Notes: generated by a model not told the origin, from the letters alone. A stretch of 64,000 nucleotides of DNA from Nitrospirota bacterium (GCA_015233895.1 JADFXG010000005.1:1-64000), one strand, 5' to 3'. Shown: positions 17,800 to 27,208, numbered from the stretch's first letter. Numbers and translations: made by a program.

Positions 17800-18921
17800 A
17801 TGACGCAAACAAATGGAAAAGATAAAAATCATTCACCTCAAGACAATCCTGAGAGGAACATTTTGATATACAAAGATGGCGCACTGCGACTTCAGGTTCG
17901 CCTTGCCGGAAATACTGTATGGTTAACCCAACGTGAACTTGCCGAACTCTACCAAACCAGTGTACCAAACGTAAACATTCATATTTCCAGCATTTTTGAG
18001 GAAGGTGAACTCTCACCTGAGGCAACTATTAAGAAATACTTAATAGTTCAAATTGAGGGTAAACGTAAGATTCAGCGTGATGTTAATCATTACAACCTTG
18101 ACATGATTCTTGCTGTCGGGTACAGAGTTCGCTCACAACAAGGCACGAGATTCCGGCAGTGGGCAACTCAGACCCTGAAGGAGTATATTGTTAAGGGATT
18201 TGTTCTTGACGATGAACGGCTGAAAGAAGGCCGCACACCAGTGGATGATTATTTCGATGAGCTCCTTGAGCGAATCCGGTCAATCCGCGCCTCCGAGAGG
18301 CGTTTCTATCAGAAAATAACGGATATATACTCAACTAGCATTGATTATGAACCAAATGTAAAGATTACTCTGACATTTTATGCCACCGTACAGAATAAGC
18401 TACACTGGGCAATTCACGGACAGACTGCCGCCGAGGTTATAAAACACAGAGCAGATGCAAAAATGCCAAATATGGGGCTTACGACATGGAAAAACGCTCC
18501 CCACGGACAGATTCGTAAAACCGACATTACAATAGCTAAGAACTATCTGACTGAGGATGAATTGCGTGAGCTAAACCGGATAGTCAACATGTATCTGGAC
18601 TATGCCGAGCTTCAGGCTAAGAATCGCAAACCCATGCACATGTCCGATTGGGTAAAAAAACTCGATGCCTTTCTTGAATTCAACGAACAAAACATTTTGA
18701 CCCACGCAGGCAAGGTATCACATGAATTGGCGCAAGAGCACTCAGAGCAAGAGTTTGAGAAATTTGAGGCTGAGAGACGGCTAGTTGAGGCTCAGGAGCA
18801 GACCAGCGATTTCGATAGGGTCATAGAGGACATCAAACAATTGAAAAATTCCCCTGATAAAAATTCGGCGGAACGCCGGTTAAAAAAGTCTTTACCTACA
18901 AGAAAACCTACAAAACATTAA
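17800..18921 (+). CDS. rhuM: RhuM family DNA-binding-like protein
   Basis: The 373 residues follow the RhuM family: an N-terminal YKDGALRLQVRL...VWLTQRELAELY helix-turn-helix-like region (residues 24-55), the segment NHYNLDMILAVGYRVRS...FRQWA near 95-125, and a helical C-terminus. RhuM was named as a virulence-associated protein and often travels with genomic islands or restriction loci. Its biochemical role is not known. GGGGAG lies before the ATG. It stands alone here, near a decayed restriction-modification pair, which fits accessory DNA. Confidence 0.8.
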   Translation: MTQTNGKDKNHSPQDNPERNILIYKDGALRLQVRLAGNTVWLTQRELAELYQTSVPNVNIHISSIFEEGELSPEATIKKYLIVQIEGKRKIQRDVNHYNLDMILAVGYRVRSQQGTRFRQWATQTLKEYIVKGFVLDDERLKEGRTPVDDYFDELLERIRSIRASERRFYQKITDIYSTSIDYEPNVKITLTFYATVQNKLHWAIHGQTAAEVIKHRADAKMPNMGLTTWKNAPHGQIRKTDITIAKNYLTEDELRELNRIVNMYLDYAELQAKNRKPMHMSDWVKKLDAFLEFNEQNILTHAGKVSHELAQEHSEQEFEKFEAERRLVEAQEQTSDFDRVIEDIKQLKNSPDKNSAERRLKKSLPTRKPTKH

Positions 18922-18960
18922 ATTAAACCTACCAATCGCTAACATCATAACCGAGGGGTC

Positions 18961-19022
18961 ACGGGGAAATCATTTCCCCGTGCAGGTTAGGGTCTAAGGG
19001 GAAGGACAGAGTCCTTCCCCTT
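18961..19022. terminator. Two adjacent hairpins between convergent genes
   Basis: The first hairpin (18961-18981) has ten-base arms ACGGGGAAAT and ATTTCCCCGT around a single base. The second (18996-19022) has arms AAGGGGAAGGAC and GTCCTTCCCCTT. They separate RhuM from the convergent two-domain oxidoreductase gene and can stop transcription from both sides. The second is a variant of the hairpin at 8182-8208. Confidence 0.6.
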
Positions 19023-19023
19023 A

Positions 19024-21168
19024 TCATGTATTCTTCGCTTTTAATTCCACGGTTACCGGTTTTCCGGTCTTTGAAGACTCAACGGCGGCAAATGAGGACA
19101 GTGTGATTTCAATCAGTTCATCAAAAGGAATAGGGGATTTGTTGCCTGTCTCTACTGCCCTCAAAAACTCAGTAATCTCCCTGACGTGTCCTTTGTCCTG
19201 AGCAAATTGCTTGTGGCTCTTGCCTTTGCCAAAGCAAGTTAGAGATTTGAAATTATCTATCACATACACCCGTCCCTCTGAAAACACCTCTATGCGTTCT
19301 TTGGGATAGGCTTTGCTGCCGTTTGAAAAATAATTAATCGTACCGATTGAACCGTCCGAGCATTTTATAGTTATACACATTTTATCAGTGTCGGTGACGC
19401 TGTGCCCGTGTGTGCTTATAGAGTAAACCTCTGTAATTCCAGATCCAGTAAAATATCTGATTAAATCTATAAAATGACACGCCTCCCCAATTATCCTGCC
19501 GCCTCCGCTCTCAGCGTCATGTACCCAGTGGCTGCCCTCTATTACGCCCGCATTTACCATTATATTGATACACAGAGGGTCGGATTTTGAGCTTAATGAC
19601 TCTTTGAGTTTTTTGCTGAATACTGAAAATCTTCTGTTAAATCCTACAAGTAAAATTCCGTTTGAATTCTTGTGGGCATCAATTATATCTCTTAGTTCAG
19701 CTTCATTTAATGCAAGTGGTTTTTCAACAAAAACATTTTTGCCACTCCGCAGTGCTCTTACCACAAGCTCAGCGTGGCTCCCGTGCCGTGTAGAAATAAA
19801 CACCGTGTTGATACCGCTATCTTCAAATACCCGTGAATACTCTGATGTGGCAACTGCAAAGCCAAATTTCCGTCCCAAAGCTGACACGTTGCCGCCACTT
19901 GCACTTGCTATTGTTTTAAGAGCTTCCCCGGAGTTCCTTAAATTTGGTAAAAGCACCTGTTTTGCAAAATTCCCAACCCCAATGTATCCAATTACGGGTT
20001 TTTCAGACCTGCCGCTTACCGGTTTGCTATCAAGCTCTATACTAAAATCAGGCTTTGGCGTGTCCTTTTCATACTGCAGCACTATGCCAAGGGGATTTTC
20101 AGCCATAAGAAGGTCATAGGCTTTTACGGCATCAGTAAAAGGAAAAGAGTGGCTAATCAGTGGTTTAACATCAATTTTACCGGCAGTCATCATATCTAAA
20201 ACTGCTTCAAAATTTCTCTTAAGTGTCCACCTTACGTATCCAAAGGGATAATCTTTACCAAGCTCCTCATACCCTCTGTCATATCTTCCCGGGCCGTATG
20301 AGCACGACACCTGAAAGGTCAGCTCTTTATCGTAAAACGGTCTTCTTTTAAGCTCAAGTCCGGTTACTCCGGTAAGAACGATTTTTCCACGCTTTTTACT
20401 CATCTCCGCTGCATAGTCAACAGGCTCAGTGCTTTTGGTTGAAGCTGCCACTATAACTCCATCCATCCCCATCCCGCGGCTAAATGCCAGTGCGGCCTCA
20501 ACCGGTGATTCATTCCCAGAAAGCGTAAATCCAACCGCTCCGAAACTCTCCGCGAGTTTCACCTTATCCGCATTTATATCAATCCCAAAAACCCGGCACC
20601 CACAGGCGATAAGAAGTTGTACTGTCAGTTGCCCAACTAATCCAAGACCAATTACACAAATGCTCTCGCCAAGCGCAGGATTTAACAGACGTATCCCCTG
20701 AAGCGCAATTGCGCCCACAACTGTAAACACAGCTGATTCATCAGAAACGTTATCGGGAATTCTGGCAGCAAGGTTTTTTGACACACAGACAAACTCAGCG
20801 TGCCCTCCGTTACAAACCACTCTGTCACCGCGATAAAACCCATCTACATTACGGCCTACGCTAAATACCTCTCCAACAAGAGAGTACCCGGGCACAATGC
20901 CGTCATCGAGTTTTGCCCTTACAGCATCAAGTGTAGGCATAAGGCCGTCTGTTTTAATCTTATTAATAACCTGATTTACTTTCTCAGGCTGACTCTTTAC
21001 CTTTTCTATCAGTGAGCCTCTGCCAAACTCTAAAAGCATACGCTCCGTGCCAGTTGATATCAGACTAAGTGCGCTCTTTACAACAACAGACTCCCTGCCT
21101 ACTTGCGGCACCGGTGTCTCTGTAAAGGAGATCACTCCGTTTTTTAAGTTTTGTGTTAGTGATTTCAT
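19024..21168 (-). CDS. Two-domain oxidoreductase: MDR alcohol-dehydrogenase type plus Gfo/Idh/MocA
   Basis: Residues 1-375 are a zinc-type medium-chain dehydrogenase: substrate-side GHAEF near 125 and a cofactor-binding GLGLVG near 175. Residues 392-714 are a Gfo/Idh/MocA domain with a GVGNFA nucleotide motif and the EKPLAL catalytic-lysine motif near 480. Such fusions occur in surface polysaccharide loci and act on nucleotide sugars or uronates. Here no glycan genes are adjacent; the sugar operon of this window lies 33 kb away. Substrate unknown. The 714-residue length is normal for the fused family, and no frameshift separates the halves. Confidence 0.8.
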   Translation of the reverse strand: MKSLTQNLKNGVISFTETPVPQVGRESVVVKSALSLISTGTERMLLEFGRGSLIEKVKSQPEKVNQVINKIKTDGLMPTLDAVRAKLDDGIVPGYSLVGEVFSVGRNVDGFYRGDRVVCNGGHAEFVCVSKNLAARIPDNVSDESAVFTVVGAIALQGIRLLNPALGESICVIGLGLVGQLTVQLLIACGCRVFGIDINADKVKLAESFGAVGFTLSGNESPVEAALAFSRGMGMDGVIVAASTKSTEPVDYAAEMSKKRGKIVLTGVTGLELKRRPFYDKELTFQVSCSYGPGRYDRGYEELGKDYPFGYVRWTLKRNFEAVLDMMTAGKIDVKPLISHSFPFTDAVKAYDLLMAENPLGIVLQYEKDTPKPDFSIELDSKPVSGRSEKPVIGYIGVGNFAKQVLLPNLRNSGEALKTIASASGGNVSALGRKFGFAVATSEYSRVFEDSGINTVFISTRHGSHAELVVRALRSGKNVFVEKPLALNEAELRDIIDAHKNSNGILLVGFNRRFSVFSKKLKESLSSKSDPLCINIMVNAGVIEGSHWVHDAESGGGRIIGEACHFIDLIRYFTGSGITEVYSISTHGHSVTDTDKMCITIKCSDGSIGTINYFSNGSKAYPKERIEVFSEGRVYVIDNFKSLTCFGKGKSHKQFAQDKGHVREITEFLRAVETGNKSPIPFDELIEITLSSFAAVESSKTGKPVTVELKAKNT

Positions 21169-21205
21169 TTGATTTTTGAAGTCCTTATTTGTTTTTCAGT
21201 CTTCA

Positions 21206-21982
21206 CTAACTATATTTCGCAAAATAATCGTTAATTTCATCCCGCAATTCAATCCCTGTTCTTTCAAAGATATCGAGTAAAACCTGATATGTACCACTAC
21301 CACCAAGAAAATCCCAAAACTCATCGGCTACCTTCAATTCGCTATTAATGTCTAACATCCCGCGCATCATCCAGCGGCTATAGGGTTGAGGTTCATAAGG
21401 ATTATACGGTATCGCAACGAGTGTCTGGACATTTGCGGTTGGGTACACTGCAAGTGTTGCAGCTACCCATTCTAATAGGGTTCGTTTGAACCCCTTAAAT
21501 TCACCGGCGTTTAGTTTTGCTGTTTTAAGATCAATGAAATAAATTGTGCCATCGTGCGAAACGAGTTTAATGTCGGCTTTTGTCAGCTTTACGGTTTTCA
21601 TCTCTCCATGCGTGCAAACCGCTCTGATTGCATTGACTTCCTCTTGTTTACTTGGTGCTATGTTAGCGGTTGCTAATGCGTCAATAATGTTTTGAATAAC
21701 CCTGTGCGCTTCAGTTGAAATTTGTTTTCCCACAGACTGTTGTGATTCTGCAGATACAAAATTTGAGGATGATAGCGCTAATGCAACCGGTTCAAAGATA
21801 CTTGTGCCAAAACTTGTGTTTAAAGAATGTATAAAAGAATATAAGGCGAGTGTGTCTTTACCAAGTAACCTTGTATGAAATGGCATATAGGCTGGTTCTG
21901 GATTATGATTTTGCAATTTCCGTCTTAAGGCATTACGCAGCACGTTTTCAACGTTTATGATTTGTTTCTGAGATAACGTCAA
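21206..21982 (-). CDS. Type II restriction endonuclease, TdeIII family
   Basis: The 258-residue protein resembles TdeIII-type restriction enzymes, including the N-terminal segment with NPEPAYMPFHTRLLGKD and SFIHSLNTSFGTSIFE (residues 28-63). A PD-(D/E)xK-like catalytic core is visible: Asp in the KADIKL segment, then FIDLKTAK near residue 153. The start is TTG and overlaps the TGA stop of an upstream fragment (TTGA), an arrangement expected when a methyltransferase and its endonuclease are coupled. The methyltransferase itself is only a remnant, so the enzyme is either inactive, not expressed, or protected by a methylase elsewhere. Confidence 0.75.
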   Translation of the reverse strand: MTLSQKQIINVENVLRNALRRKLQNHNPEPAYMPFHTRLLGKDTLALYSFIHSLNTSFGTSIFEPVALALSSSNFVSAESQQSVGKQISTEAHRVIQNIIDALATANIAPSKQEEVNAIRAVCTHGEMKTVKLTKADIKLVSHDGTIYFIDLKTAKLNAGEFKGFKRTLLEWVAATLAVYPTANVQTLVAIPYNPYEPQPYSRWMMRGMLDINSELKVADEFWDFLGGSGTYQVLLDIFERTGIELRDEINDYFAKYS

Positions 21983-22236
21983 TAGTTTCTCTTTAGATGG
22001 AATATGGTTTCATAGTATGCACCTTTGTCTTTTTCTGTGCGGTTTAATACAGGACGTTTATATTGATTAACGATGTGCATCCCGCATCCTTTGTGATTTC
22101 ATTAACCGATTTCAAGCTATGTATGTTTCCTCGCTCATATGTTCTCTGATATTGGATTTTAGCGTATTTCCATCAATGTTTTCAACCGGATTAAAAACAA
22201 ACTCATCGAGGGGTGCGTCCTGATTTAAATTTACGG
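21979..22236 (-). pseudogene. Remnant of the partner DNA methyltransferase gene
   Basis: Upstream of the endonuclease are two short minus-strand open stretches. One (21979-22080) reads KRPVLNRTEKDKGAYYETIF, which looks like the extreme C-terminus of a DNA methyltransferase, and its stop overlaps the endonuclease start. A second (about 22110-22236) reads DEFVFNPVENIDGNTLK. Stops and frame changes separate them, and no SAM-binding or catalytic motif remains. The rest up to the tolQ promoter shows nothing else. Family identity is inferred from position and end sequence. Confidence 0.45.
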
Positions 22237-22253
22237 CTTACAAAAAAAGTAAT

Positions 22254-22283
22254 TTGACTTTATAAGATTTAATAGTGTACAAT
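22254..22283 (+). promoter_or_regulatory. Likely promoter of the tol-pal operon
   Basis: TTGACT at 22254-22259 and TACAAT at 22278-22283 are separated by 18 bases and lie 16 bases before the tolQ ATG. This is the closest match to a housekeeping promoter ahead of tolQ. Confidence 0.55.
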
Positions 22284-22298
22284 GTTAATTGATTTGGA

Positions 22299-22943
22299 AT
22301 GGAACAGACAGTAATAAATTTAATTCTGCAAGCAGGTTACGTTGTCAAGTTTGTAATGTTGACACTGTTAGTGTTTTCAGTGGTGTCGTGGGGCATAATA
22401 ATTTATAAGTGGCGTTTCTTTTCAAAGGCCAAGCGGGAATCCAACGATTTTGTAAGATACTTCAGAGCGGGTAAGGAGCCTGGCGGGCTAAATAAATTGG
22501 CCAGGTCATGCACAGTAAGCCCTCTTGCAAATATCTATACCTCAGTCTATGAAGACCGGGATGTGTCAGGGACAGATGGCATAAGAAGAGCGTTAAACAG
22601 ATACGGTGCACTTGAAACCGCTAATCTTGAGAGATATTTGAACTTTCTTGCTACAACAGGTTCAACAACACCATTTATAGGGCTGTTCGGTACAGTTTGG
22701 GGTATTATGAACGCCTTTAAAGGAATAGGGGCAGCCGGTTCGGCATCCCTTGCCGTGGTAGCCCCCGGTATAGCAGAGGCTCTTATTACTACTGCCGCAG
22801 GTCTTGCTACAGCCATACCTGCTGTTATCGGTTATAACTACTATCTCAGCATGGCAAAGAGAATGATTGTTGAGATGGAGGATTTTTCAGAAGACCTGCA
22901 AGCTTTTTTTGAGGGACTGATTATTGAAAGTAGAAAAAAATAG
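22299..22943 (+). CDS. tolQ: TolQ proton-channel subunit
   Basis: The 214-residue protein has the MotA/TolQ/ExbB layout. There is a first membrane helix near residues 15-37, a long cytoplasmic loop, and two helices near 120-150 and 160-185, with the conserved glycine- and threonine-rich STTPFIGLFGTVWGIM and ITTAAGLATAIPA segments. With TolR it uses the proton gradient to energise TolA for outer-membrane constriction during division. Gene order with tolR, tolA, tolB, pal and cpoB confirms TolQ over ExbB. Its end overlaps tolR by 20 bases. Confidence 0.92.
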   Translation: MEQTVINLILQAGYVVKFVMLTLLVFSVVSWGIIIYKWRFFSKAKRESNDFVRYFRAGKEPGGLNKLARSCTVSPLANIYTSVYEDRDVSGTDGIRRALNRYGALETANLERYLNFLATTGSTTPFIGLFGTVWGIMNAFKGIGAAGSASLAVVAPGIAEALITTAAGLATAIPAVIGYNYYLSMAKRMIVEMEDFSEDLQAFFEGLIIESRKK

Positions 22944-23325
22944 GTCTGCCCTCTCGGAGATAAATGTAACCCCACTTGTTGACGTTATGCTGGTCTTGCT
23001 GGTGATTTTTATGGTTACGGCTCCTATGATGAAACAGGGCATGGATATTGAGTTACCAAAAACCAAAGGCACATCACTTCCAAATCAGGAGAGATTCACT
23101 GTCAGTATAAAAAAAGACGGTGTGCTTTACCTCAACACGGAAAAGATGACTGAGGAATCTCTGATTGATAAGCTTAGAAATGTCAGCACAGTAAACCCTG
23201 ATGTGTATCTTGAAGCAGATAAAACCGTCCCCTATGGCCGGGTAGCCGAAATAATGGCTGAAATAAAAGCGGCAGGCATAGAAAAGCTTGGCCTTGTTAC
23301 TGAACCAAAAGTAAATGAAAAATAA
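22924..23325 (+). CDS. tolR: TolR/ExbD-type subunit
   Basis: This 133-residue protein has one N-terminal membrane helix (about 14-36) that carries the essential aspartate of the family (PLVDVML), and a periplasmic domain ending near VTEPK. It starts at TTG inside the tolQ gene. With TolQ it forms the proton channel of the Tol system. The stop shares its last base with the ATG of the next gene (TAATG), so translation is coupled. Confidence 0.92.
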   Translation: MKVEKNRSALSEINVTPLVDVMLVLLVIFMVTAPMMKQGMDIELPKTKGTSLPNQERFTVSIKKDGVLYLNTEKMTEESLIDKLRNVSTVNPDVYLEADKTVPYGRVAEIMAEIKAAGIEKLGLVTEPKVNEK

Positions 23326-24296
23326 TGAAGCAACCGAGTATTCAGTTAGCTGCTGTTGCATCTCTGATTATTCACGCTGCGGCCTTTATGCTGCTGGTTT
23401 ATATAGCTAACAGACATCCGGCTTTTAACATGCCGAAGGCTTATACCGTAAACCTTGTCTCTGTGCCTAAAATGTCACCTGCTAATCTGCCTTCAAAGGG
23501 GGAGCCGCCAAAAGCCCCCAAAGCTGAAAAAAAAGAACAAGAGGCCAAAGAGCTGAAAGAACAGGCTGAGGTCAAGGAGGCTGAGGCAAAACCACCTAAG
23601 GCTGAACCTGAAAAACCCGCCAAAACCGAGCTAAAAGAACCTGTGGCCAAAAAAAAGGTAAAACCGGAAAAGCCCAAAGAAGAGCCTAAGAAACCAGAAA
23701 AACCTAAAGTAGAGGTTAAAAAACCGGAAAAACACGTTGAAAAAGACAAGGGCATAGAACCGCCCAAAGAAAGAGTTAAGGATGAAAGGCCGGAAAAACC
23801 AAAGGAATCGCAAAAACCAAAAGTAAAACCGGAGGAGAAACCCTCAAAGCAAGAAACCTCTAAAGAGGATACCTCTTCTGTTGAGGACAGGATAGCGGCA
23901 CTGAAAGCTAAAAAGAAACTACAACAGCACGCTATGCAAAGGGCGGTTGTAGATGTGGGTGTATCAAAAGCAAAGCCGGGCCAACTTGCCTCAGGCACCG
24001 GTGAAGGGGCAATGCCCTCAACCGGTAACGTCATAACGGATGAGTATGCGTCGGCTGTCAGTGCCCACATTAAAAAGAGATGGGTCTATCCTGAGGCAGG
24101 TAAAAAAGGGCTGCTTGCTGTGGTTACCTTTACAATAAGGAGGAATGGCCAAATCGAAAACGTACAGCTTGAAAAGAAATCAGGAAATACTTTTTATGAT
24201 CGCTCTGCCCTTGCCGCTGTGACAAAATCGGTTCCTTTGCCGCAGCCGCCTTATGATAATTTTGAATTAGGTGTTAACTTTAAGGATGACTTTTAA
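23325..24296 (+). CDS. tolA: TolA/TonB-type energy-transducing protein
   Basis: An N-terminal membrane anchor (residues 8-27) is followed by a long Lys/Glu/Pro-rich stalk (about 55-190) with many PEKP and KPK repeats, and a C-terminal TonB-type domain (about 225-323). This is the TolA layout, with a Pro/Lys stalk closer to TonB than to the helical TolA of Escherichia coli. It bridges the inner-membrane TolQR motor and Pal/TolB at the outer membrane. The strong purine bias of the stalk creates a long spurious frame on the other strand. Confidence 0.88.
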   Translation: MKQPSIQLAAVASLIIHAAAFMLLVYIANRHPAFNMPKAYTVNLVSVPKMSPANLPSKGEPPKAPKAEKKEQEAKELKEQAEVKEAEAKPPKAEPEKPAKTELKEPVAKKKVKPEKPKEEPKKPEKPKVEVKKPEKHVEKDKGIEPPKERVKDERPEKPKESQKPKVKPEEKPSKQETSKEDTSSVEDRIAALKAKKKLQQHAMQRAVVDVGVSKAKPGQLASGTGEGAMPSTGNVITDEYASAVSAHIKKRWVYPEAGKKGLLAVVTFTIRRNGQIENVQLEKKSGNTFYDRSALAAVTKSVPLPQPPYDNFELGVNFKDDF

Positions 24297-24311
24297 CAAT
24301 TTTATGGGGGA

Positions 24312-25583
24312 TTGAGTTTGACTATGAGAAAAATGTTTGTAGGGTTCGTTTTCTTAACCACCGTGTTGTTTTATGCAAGTGCCGATGCACGGCTGTATGT
24401 GGACATAACATCGCCTGGGATGAGGAAGATGCCCGTTGCCGTACAGGACTTTCCAGGCCTTGTGGAGGGTAAAGAGGTCTCAGACACTGTAGAGTCCGAT
24501 TTGGGTTTTACCGGTGTATTTACAATGTTAGAAAAGCCCAGACAAGTAGAGGGTCCGGGTGCGCCATTCAGTCCTAACAACTGGAGACCGCTCGGTGTCG
24601 ATGCAGTTGTAAAAGGTACCCTTGAGATGAGCCCAAACGGGGAGATTAGTGCCACTGTAACCGTATATGATGTTTCAGAGGCGAATGCAATGATGAAAAA
24701 GAAATATGTAACAAGAAAGGATTTAATAAGACCCCTTGCCCACCGCATAGCCGATGACATATATGAGGCAATAACCGGCCAGAAGGGAATTTTCAGCTCA
24801 AAAATCGCCTTTGTAGCCCAGGGCAGTGAGGGCGGCTCAATTTACCTTATGGACTATGACGGACAGAGGATGAAAAGGATAGTAAGCCGCGGCAGTATTA
24901 CGATGAAACCACACTGGGCTCCGGGTGGTAAGAAGTTAGCCTACTCATCACTGAGAAATGGCAAATGGGCGATATTCATGCTGGATTTTGACAGTGCGGC
25001 GGAATCCGTTTTCTTTTCCTCATCGGGAACCAACCTTGCCGGAGATTTTACTCCGGATGGCAAGTACCTTCTGTTGTCATCATCAAGCAAAGGTTCTCCG
25101 GACATTTACATGCTGCATCTTACAACGAAAGTTTTAAGCCGGATTACTTACTCAGACGGCATAGAGGTCTCTCCATCCCCCTCTCCTGACGGCAGCCGGA
25201 TAGCATTTGTATCTGACAAGAGCACGACCCCACAAATATACACTATGTCTTTTGATGGCTCTGATGTAAGGAGAATATCCTATGAAGGTAACTATAGCAC
25301 ATCTCCTGAGTGGTCACCCGCAGGAGATAAGATAGTGTTTGCCTCAATGCGAGGGGGACAGTTCCAGGTATTTACGGTAAATCCTGACGGCACCTCACTG
25401 GCTCAGTTAACCCAGGAGGGGACAAATGACGAACCATCTTTTTCGCCTGACGGCAGATACATAACCTTCACATCCACGCGTGACGGCTCAAAGGGCGTAT
25501 ATATAATGAACTCAGACGGACAACAGCAGCGGAGGATAACTCCAAGAAACATAAGGGCCTTTGGCCCTTCATGGTCACATTAA
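24312..25583 (+). CDS. tolB: TolB periplasmic beta-propeller
   Basis: A signal peptide ending ASADA (near residue 25) is followed by the TolB N-terminal domain and a six-bladed WD40-like propeller (about residues 165-420) with repeated SPDG and WSP motifs. TolB binds Pal and links TolA to the outer membrane. The longest frame starts at TTG 24312; an in-frame ATG at 24324 is the alternative, with GGGGGA just upstream of both. The length is family-typical. Confidence 0.92.
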   Translation: MSLTMRKMFVGFVFLTTVLFYASADARLYVDITSPGMRKMPVAVQDFPGLVEGKEVSDTVESDLGFTGVFTMLEKPRQVEGPGAPFSPNNWRPLGVDAVVKGTLEMSPNGEISATVTVYDVSEANAMMKKKYVTRKDLIRPLAHRIADDIYEAITGQKGIFSSKIAFVAQGSEGGSIYLMDYDGQRMKRIVSRGSITMKPHWAPGGKKLAYSSLRNGKWAIFMLDFDSAAESVFFSSSGTNLAGDFTPDGKYLLLSSSSKGSPDIYMLHLTTKVLSRITYSDGIEVSPSPSPDGSRIAFVSDKSTTPQIYTMSFDGSDVRRISYEGNYSTSPEWSPAGDKIVFASMRGGQFQVFTVNPDGTSLAQLTQEGTNDEPSFSPDGRYITFTSTRDGSKGVYIMNSDGQQQRRITPRNIRAFGPSWSH

Positions 25584-25601
25584 ACCTAAGGGGGAACACT
25601 G

Positions 25602-26126
25602 ATGAAATATTTAGTATTGGTCATGTCGCTTTTGGTATTTGTAGCGGGTTGTGCAAGCGATGCCACAGTGAAAGACGACAGCCAAAAACAGAAAACTGTA
25701 AAGTCGCAAAGAACAGACGATGGCATTTCACTCAACAAAGAGGGGATAAGTGATAAGTCCTTAACAGATGAGCAACTGAAAAATGTAATGAATACAATCT
25801 TTACAGATGTGCATTTTCCCTACAATAAGTACGATATATTGGAGGAGGACAAGGCGTCTTTGAGGTTAAAATCAGACTGGCTGCTGAAACATCCCTCTGT
25901 TACACTTATCATAGAGGGACATTGTGATGACAGAGGGTCAAGCGAATATAACCTCGCACTGGGAGACCAAAGAGCGATGTCAGTTAAAAACTTCATTGTA
26001 TCTCTTGGGGTACCTGCCGAGAGGATAGATACCATGAGTTTAGGTAAAGAAAAACCAATTTGCACTGAAGAAAATGAAAGCTGCTGGGGTATGAACAGAA
26101 GGGCGCACTTCATTTTAAACAGATAG
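25602..26126 (+). CDS. pal: Pal peptidoglycan-associated lipoprotein
   Basis: A lipoprotein signal with lipobox VAGC puts Cys17 as the lipidated residue. The OmpA-like peptidoglycan-binding domain (about residues 65-174) has the typical IEGHCDDRGSSEYN and LGDQRA motifs. It anchors the outer membrane to peptidoglycan and binds TolB. The start ATG is preceded by a GGGGGA sequence 18 bases after tolB ends. Confidence 0.93.
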   Translation: MKYLVLVMSLLVFVAGCASDATVKDDSQKQKTVKSQRTDDGISLNKEGISDKSLTDEQLKNVMNTIFTDVHFPYNKYDILEEDKASLRLKSDWLLKHPSVTLIIEGHCDDRGSSEYNLALGDQRAMSVKNFIVSLGVPAERIDTMSLGKEKPICTEENESCWGMNRRAHFILNR

Positions 26127-26143
26127 CATAGGAGGGCCGCATT

Positions 26144-27208
26144 TTGCGTTTAAAACTTTTGAAACTATGCTCTGTTGCCTCTTTGGCTGTTCTTTGTGCA
26201 TGTGCTCAGGGTGATGACCACAACACAATGAAAAATGAGATTATCGAACTGAGAAAAGCCCAACTGGGGCAAAAGCAGGAGATAACAGAAATTCAAAAAC
26301 GTTTGTCAATGACAGACACATCAAAAACAGGAGCAAAGACCGACGTTCTTTCTGCAATAAGAGAAAATCAGGAGACACTGAATTCAAAAGTGGTACATCT
26401 GACCAGAGAGCTTCAGCAGTTGTCAGGGCGTTTCGATGAAAGAAAATACTATGATGACAGGATGTTTGCTGAGACAAAAACGGATAGAGATGTTCTTAAG
26501 GCGCAACTGGAAGCTCTTGAAAATGAGATAAAGGTGTTTCAGGGAAAGCCTGTTGATACAACCCCGCGGCAGACTCCTGTAGCTCAGCAACCGCTGCCGC
26601 AAGCTCAGTTAAAGCCCCAGAAGCAGGAACCACCGCCTCCTCCTCAACAGCAGCAACAGGCACCAATTGCCGCTAAACCGGAGGAAACGGGCGATACCAA
26701 GACTCTCTATGAAGATGCTTATAAAGACCTCCTCTCCGGTAAACCAAAAGAGGCAAGAGAGAAATTTAACAAAGTCATAAAGGAGTTTCCGGCAAGCCCG
26801 TTTGTCCCAAATTGCCACTTTTGGATAGCTGATTCCTATTTCAAAGAGGGAAACTATGAGGATGCTATATTGGGGTTTGATGTGGTGATAAAAAAATACT
26901 CCAGCAGCACTAAGGTTCCCGCAGCAAAGTTGAAACAAGCAATGGCGTTTAACGAACTTAAGGACGCAAAAACGGCTAAGACTATTCTTCATCAGTTAAT
27001 TGAGGAACATCCTCAGTCAAAGGAGGCTGAGCAGGCCAAACAATTACTTGAAAAAATAGGCGGCACAGATGCCGGTAAAAAAAAAACTGAGGTAAAAAAA
27101 TCGCCGGCAAAAACCGGACAAAAAACTGATAAGAAAAAAGTGGCCGCCAATAAGCAAAAGACAAAGAAAAAGACAGCCGCTGTGAAGAAAAAAGCAGAAG
27201 AGGAGTGA
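26144..27208 (+). CDS. cpoB: CpoB/YbgF-type Tol-associated TPR protein
   Basis: It starts at TTG with GGAGG upstream. A signal with a VLCAC lipobox-like end suggests a lipoprotein. A coiled-coil segment (about 30-120), a Pro/Gln-rich linker (about 140-175) and three TPR units (about 185-300) follow, as in CpoB, which coordinates Tol with peptidoglycan synthesis. The last 40 residues form a Lys-rich tail not seen in standard CpoB, possibly for contact with anionic polymers. It ends the tol operon. Confidence 0.85.
   Translation: MRLKLLKLCSVASLAVLCACAQGDDHNTMKNEIIELRKAQLGQKQEITEIQKRLSMTDTSKTGAKTDVLSAIRENQETLNSKVVHLTRELQQLSGRFDERKYYDDRMFAETKTDRDVLKAQLEALENEIKVFQGKPVDTTPRQTPVAQQPLPQAQLKPQKQEPPPPPQQQQQAPIAAKPEETGDTKTLYEDAYKDLLSGKPKEAREKFNKVIKEFPASPFVPNCHFWIADSYFKEGNYEDAILGFDVVIKKYSSSTKVPAAKLKQAMAFNELKDAKTAKTILHQLIEEHPQSKEAEQAKQLLEKIGGTDAGKKKTEVKKSPAKTGQKTDKKKVAANKQKTKKKTAAVKKKAEEE

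Noticed and set aside
23441-24070. Long minus-strand frame opposite tolA
   Set aside because: It results from the Lys/Glu/Pro-rich composition of the TolA stalk; Phe/Ser-rich translation without meaning.
22299-24296. ExbB/ExbD/TonB instead of TolQ/TolR/TolA
   Set aside because: The following tolB, pal and cpoB genes show this is the Tol operon.
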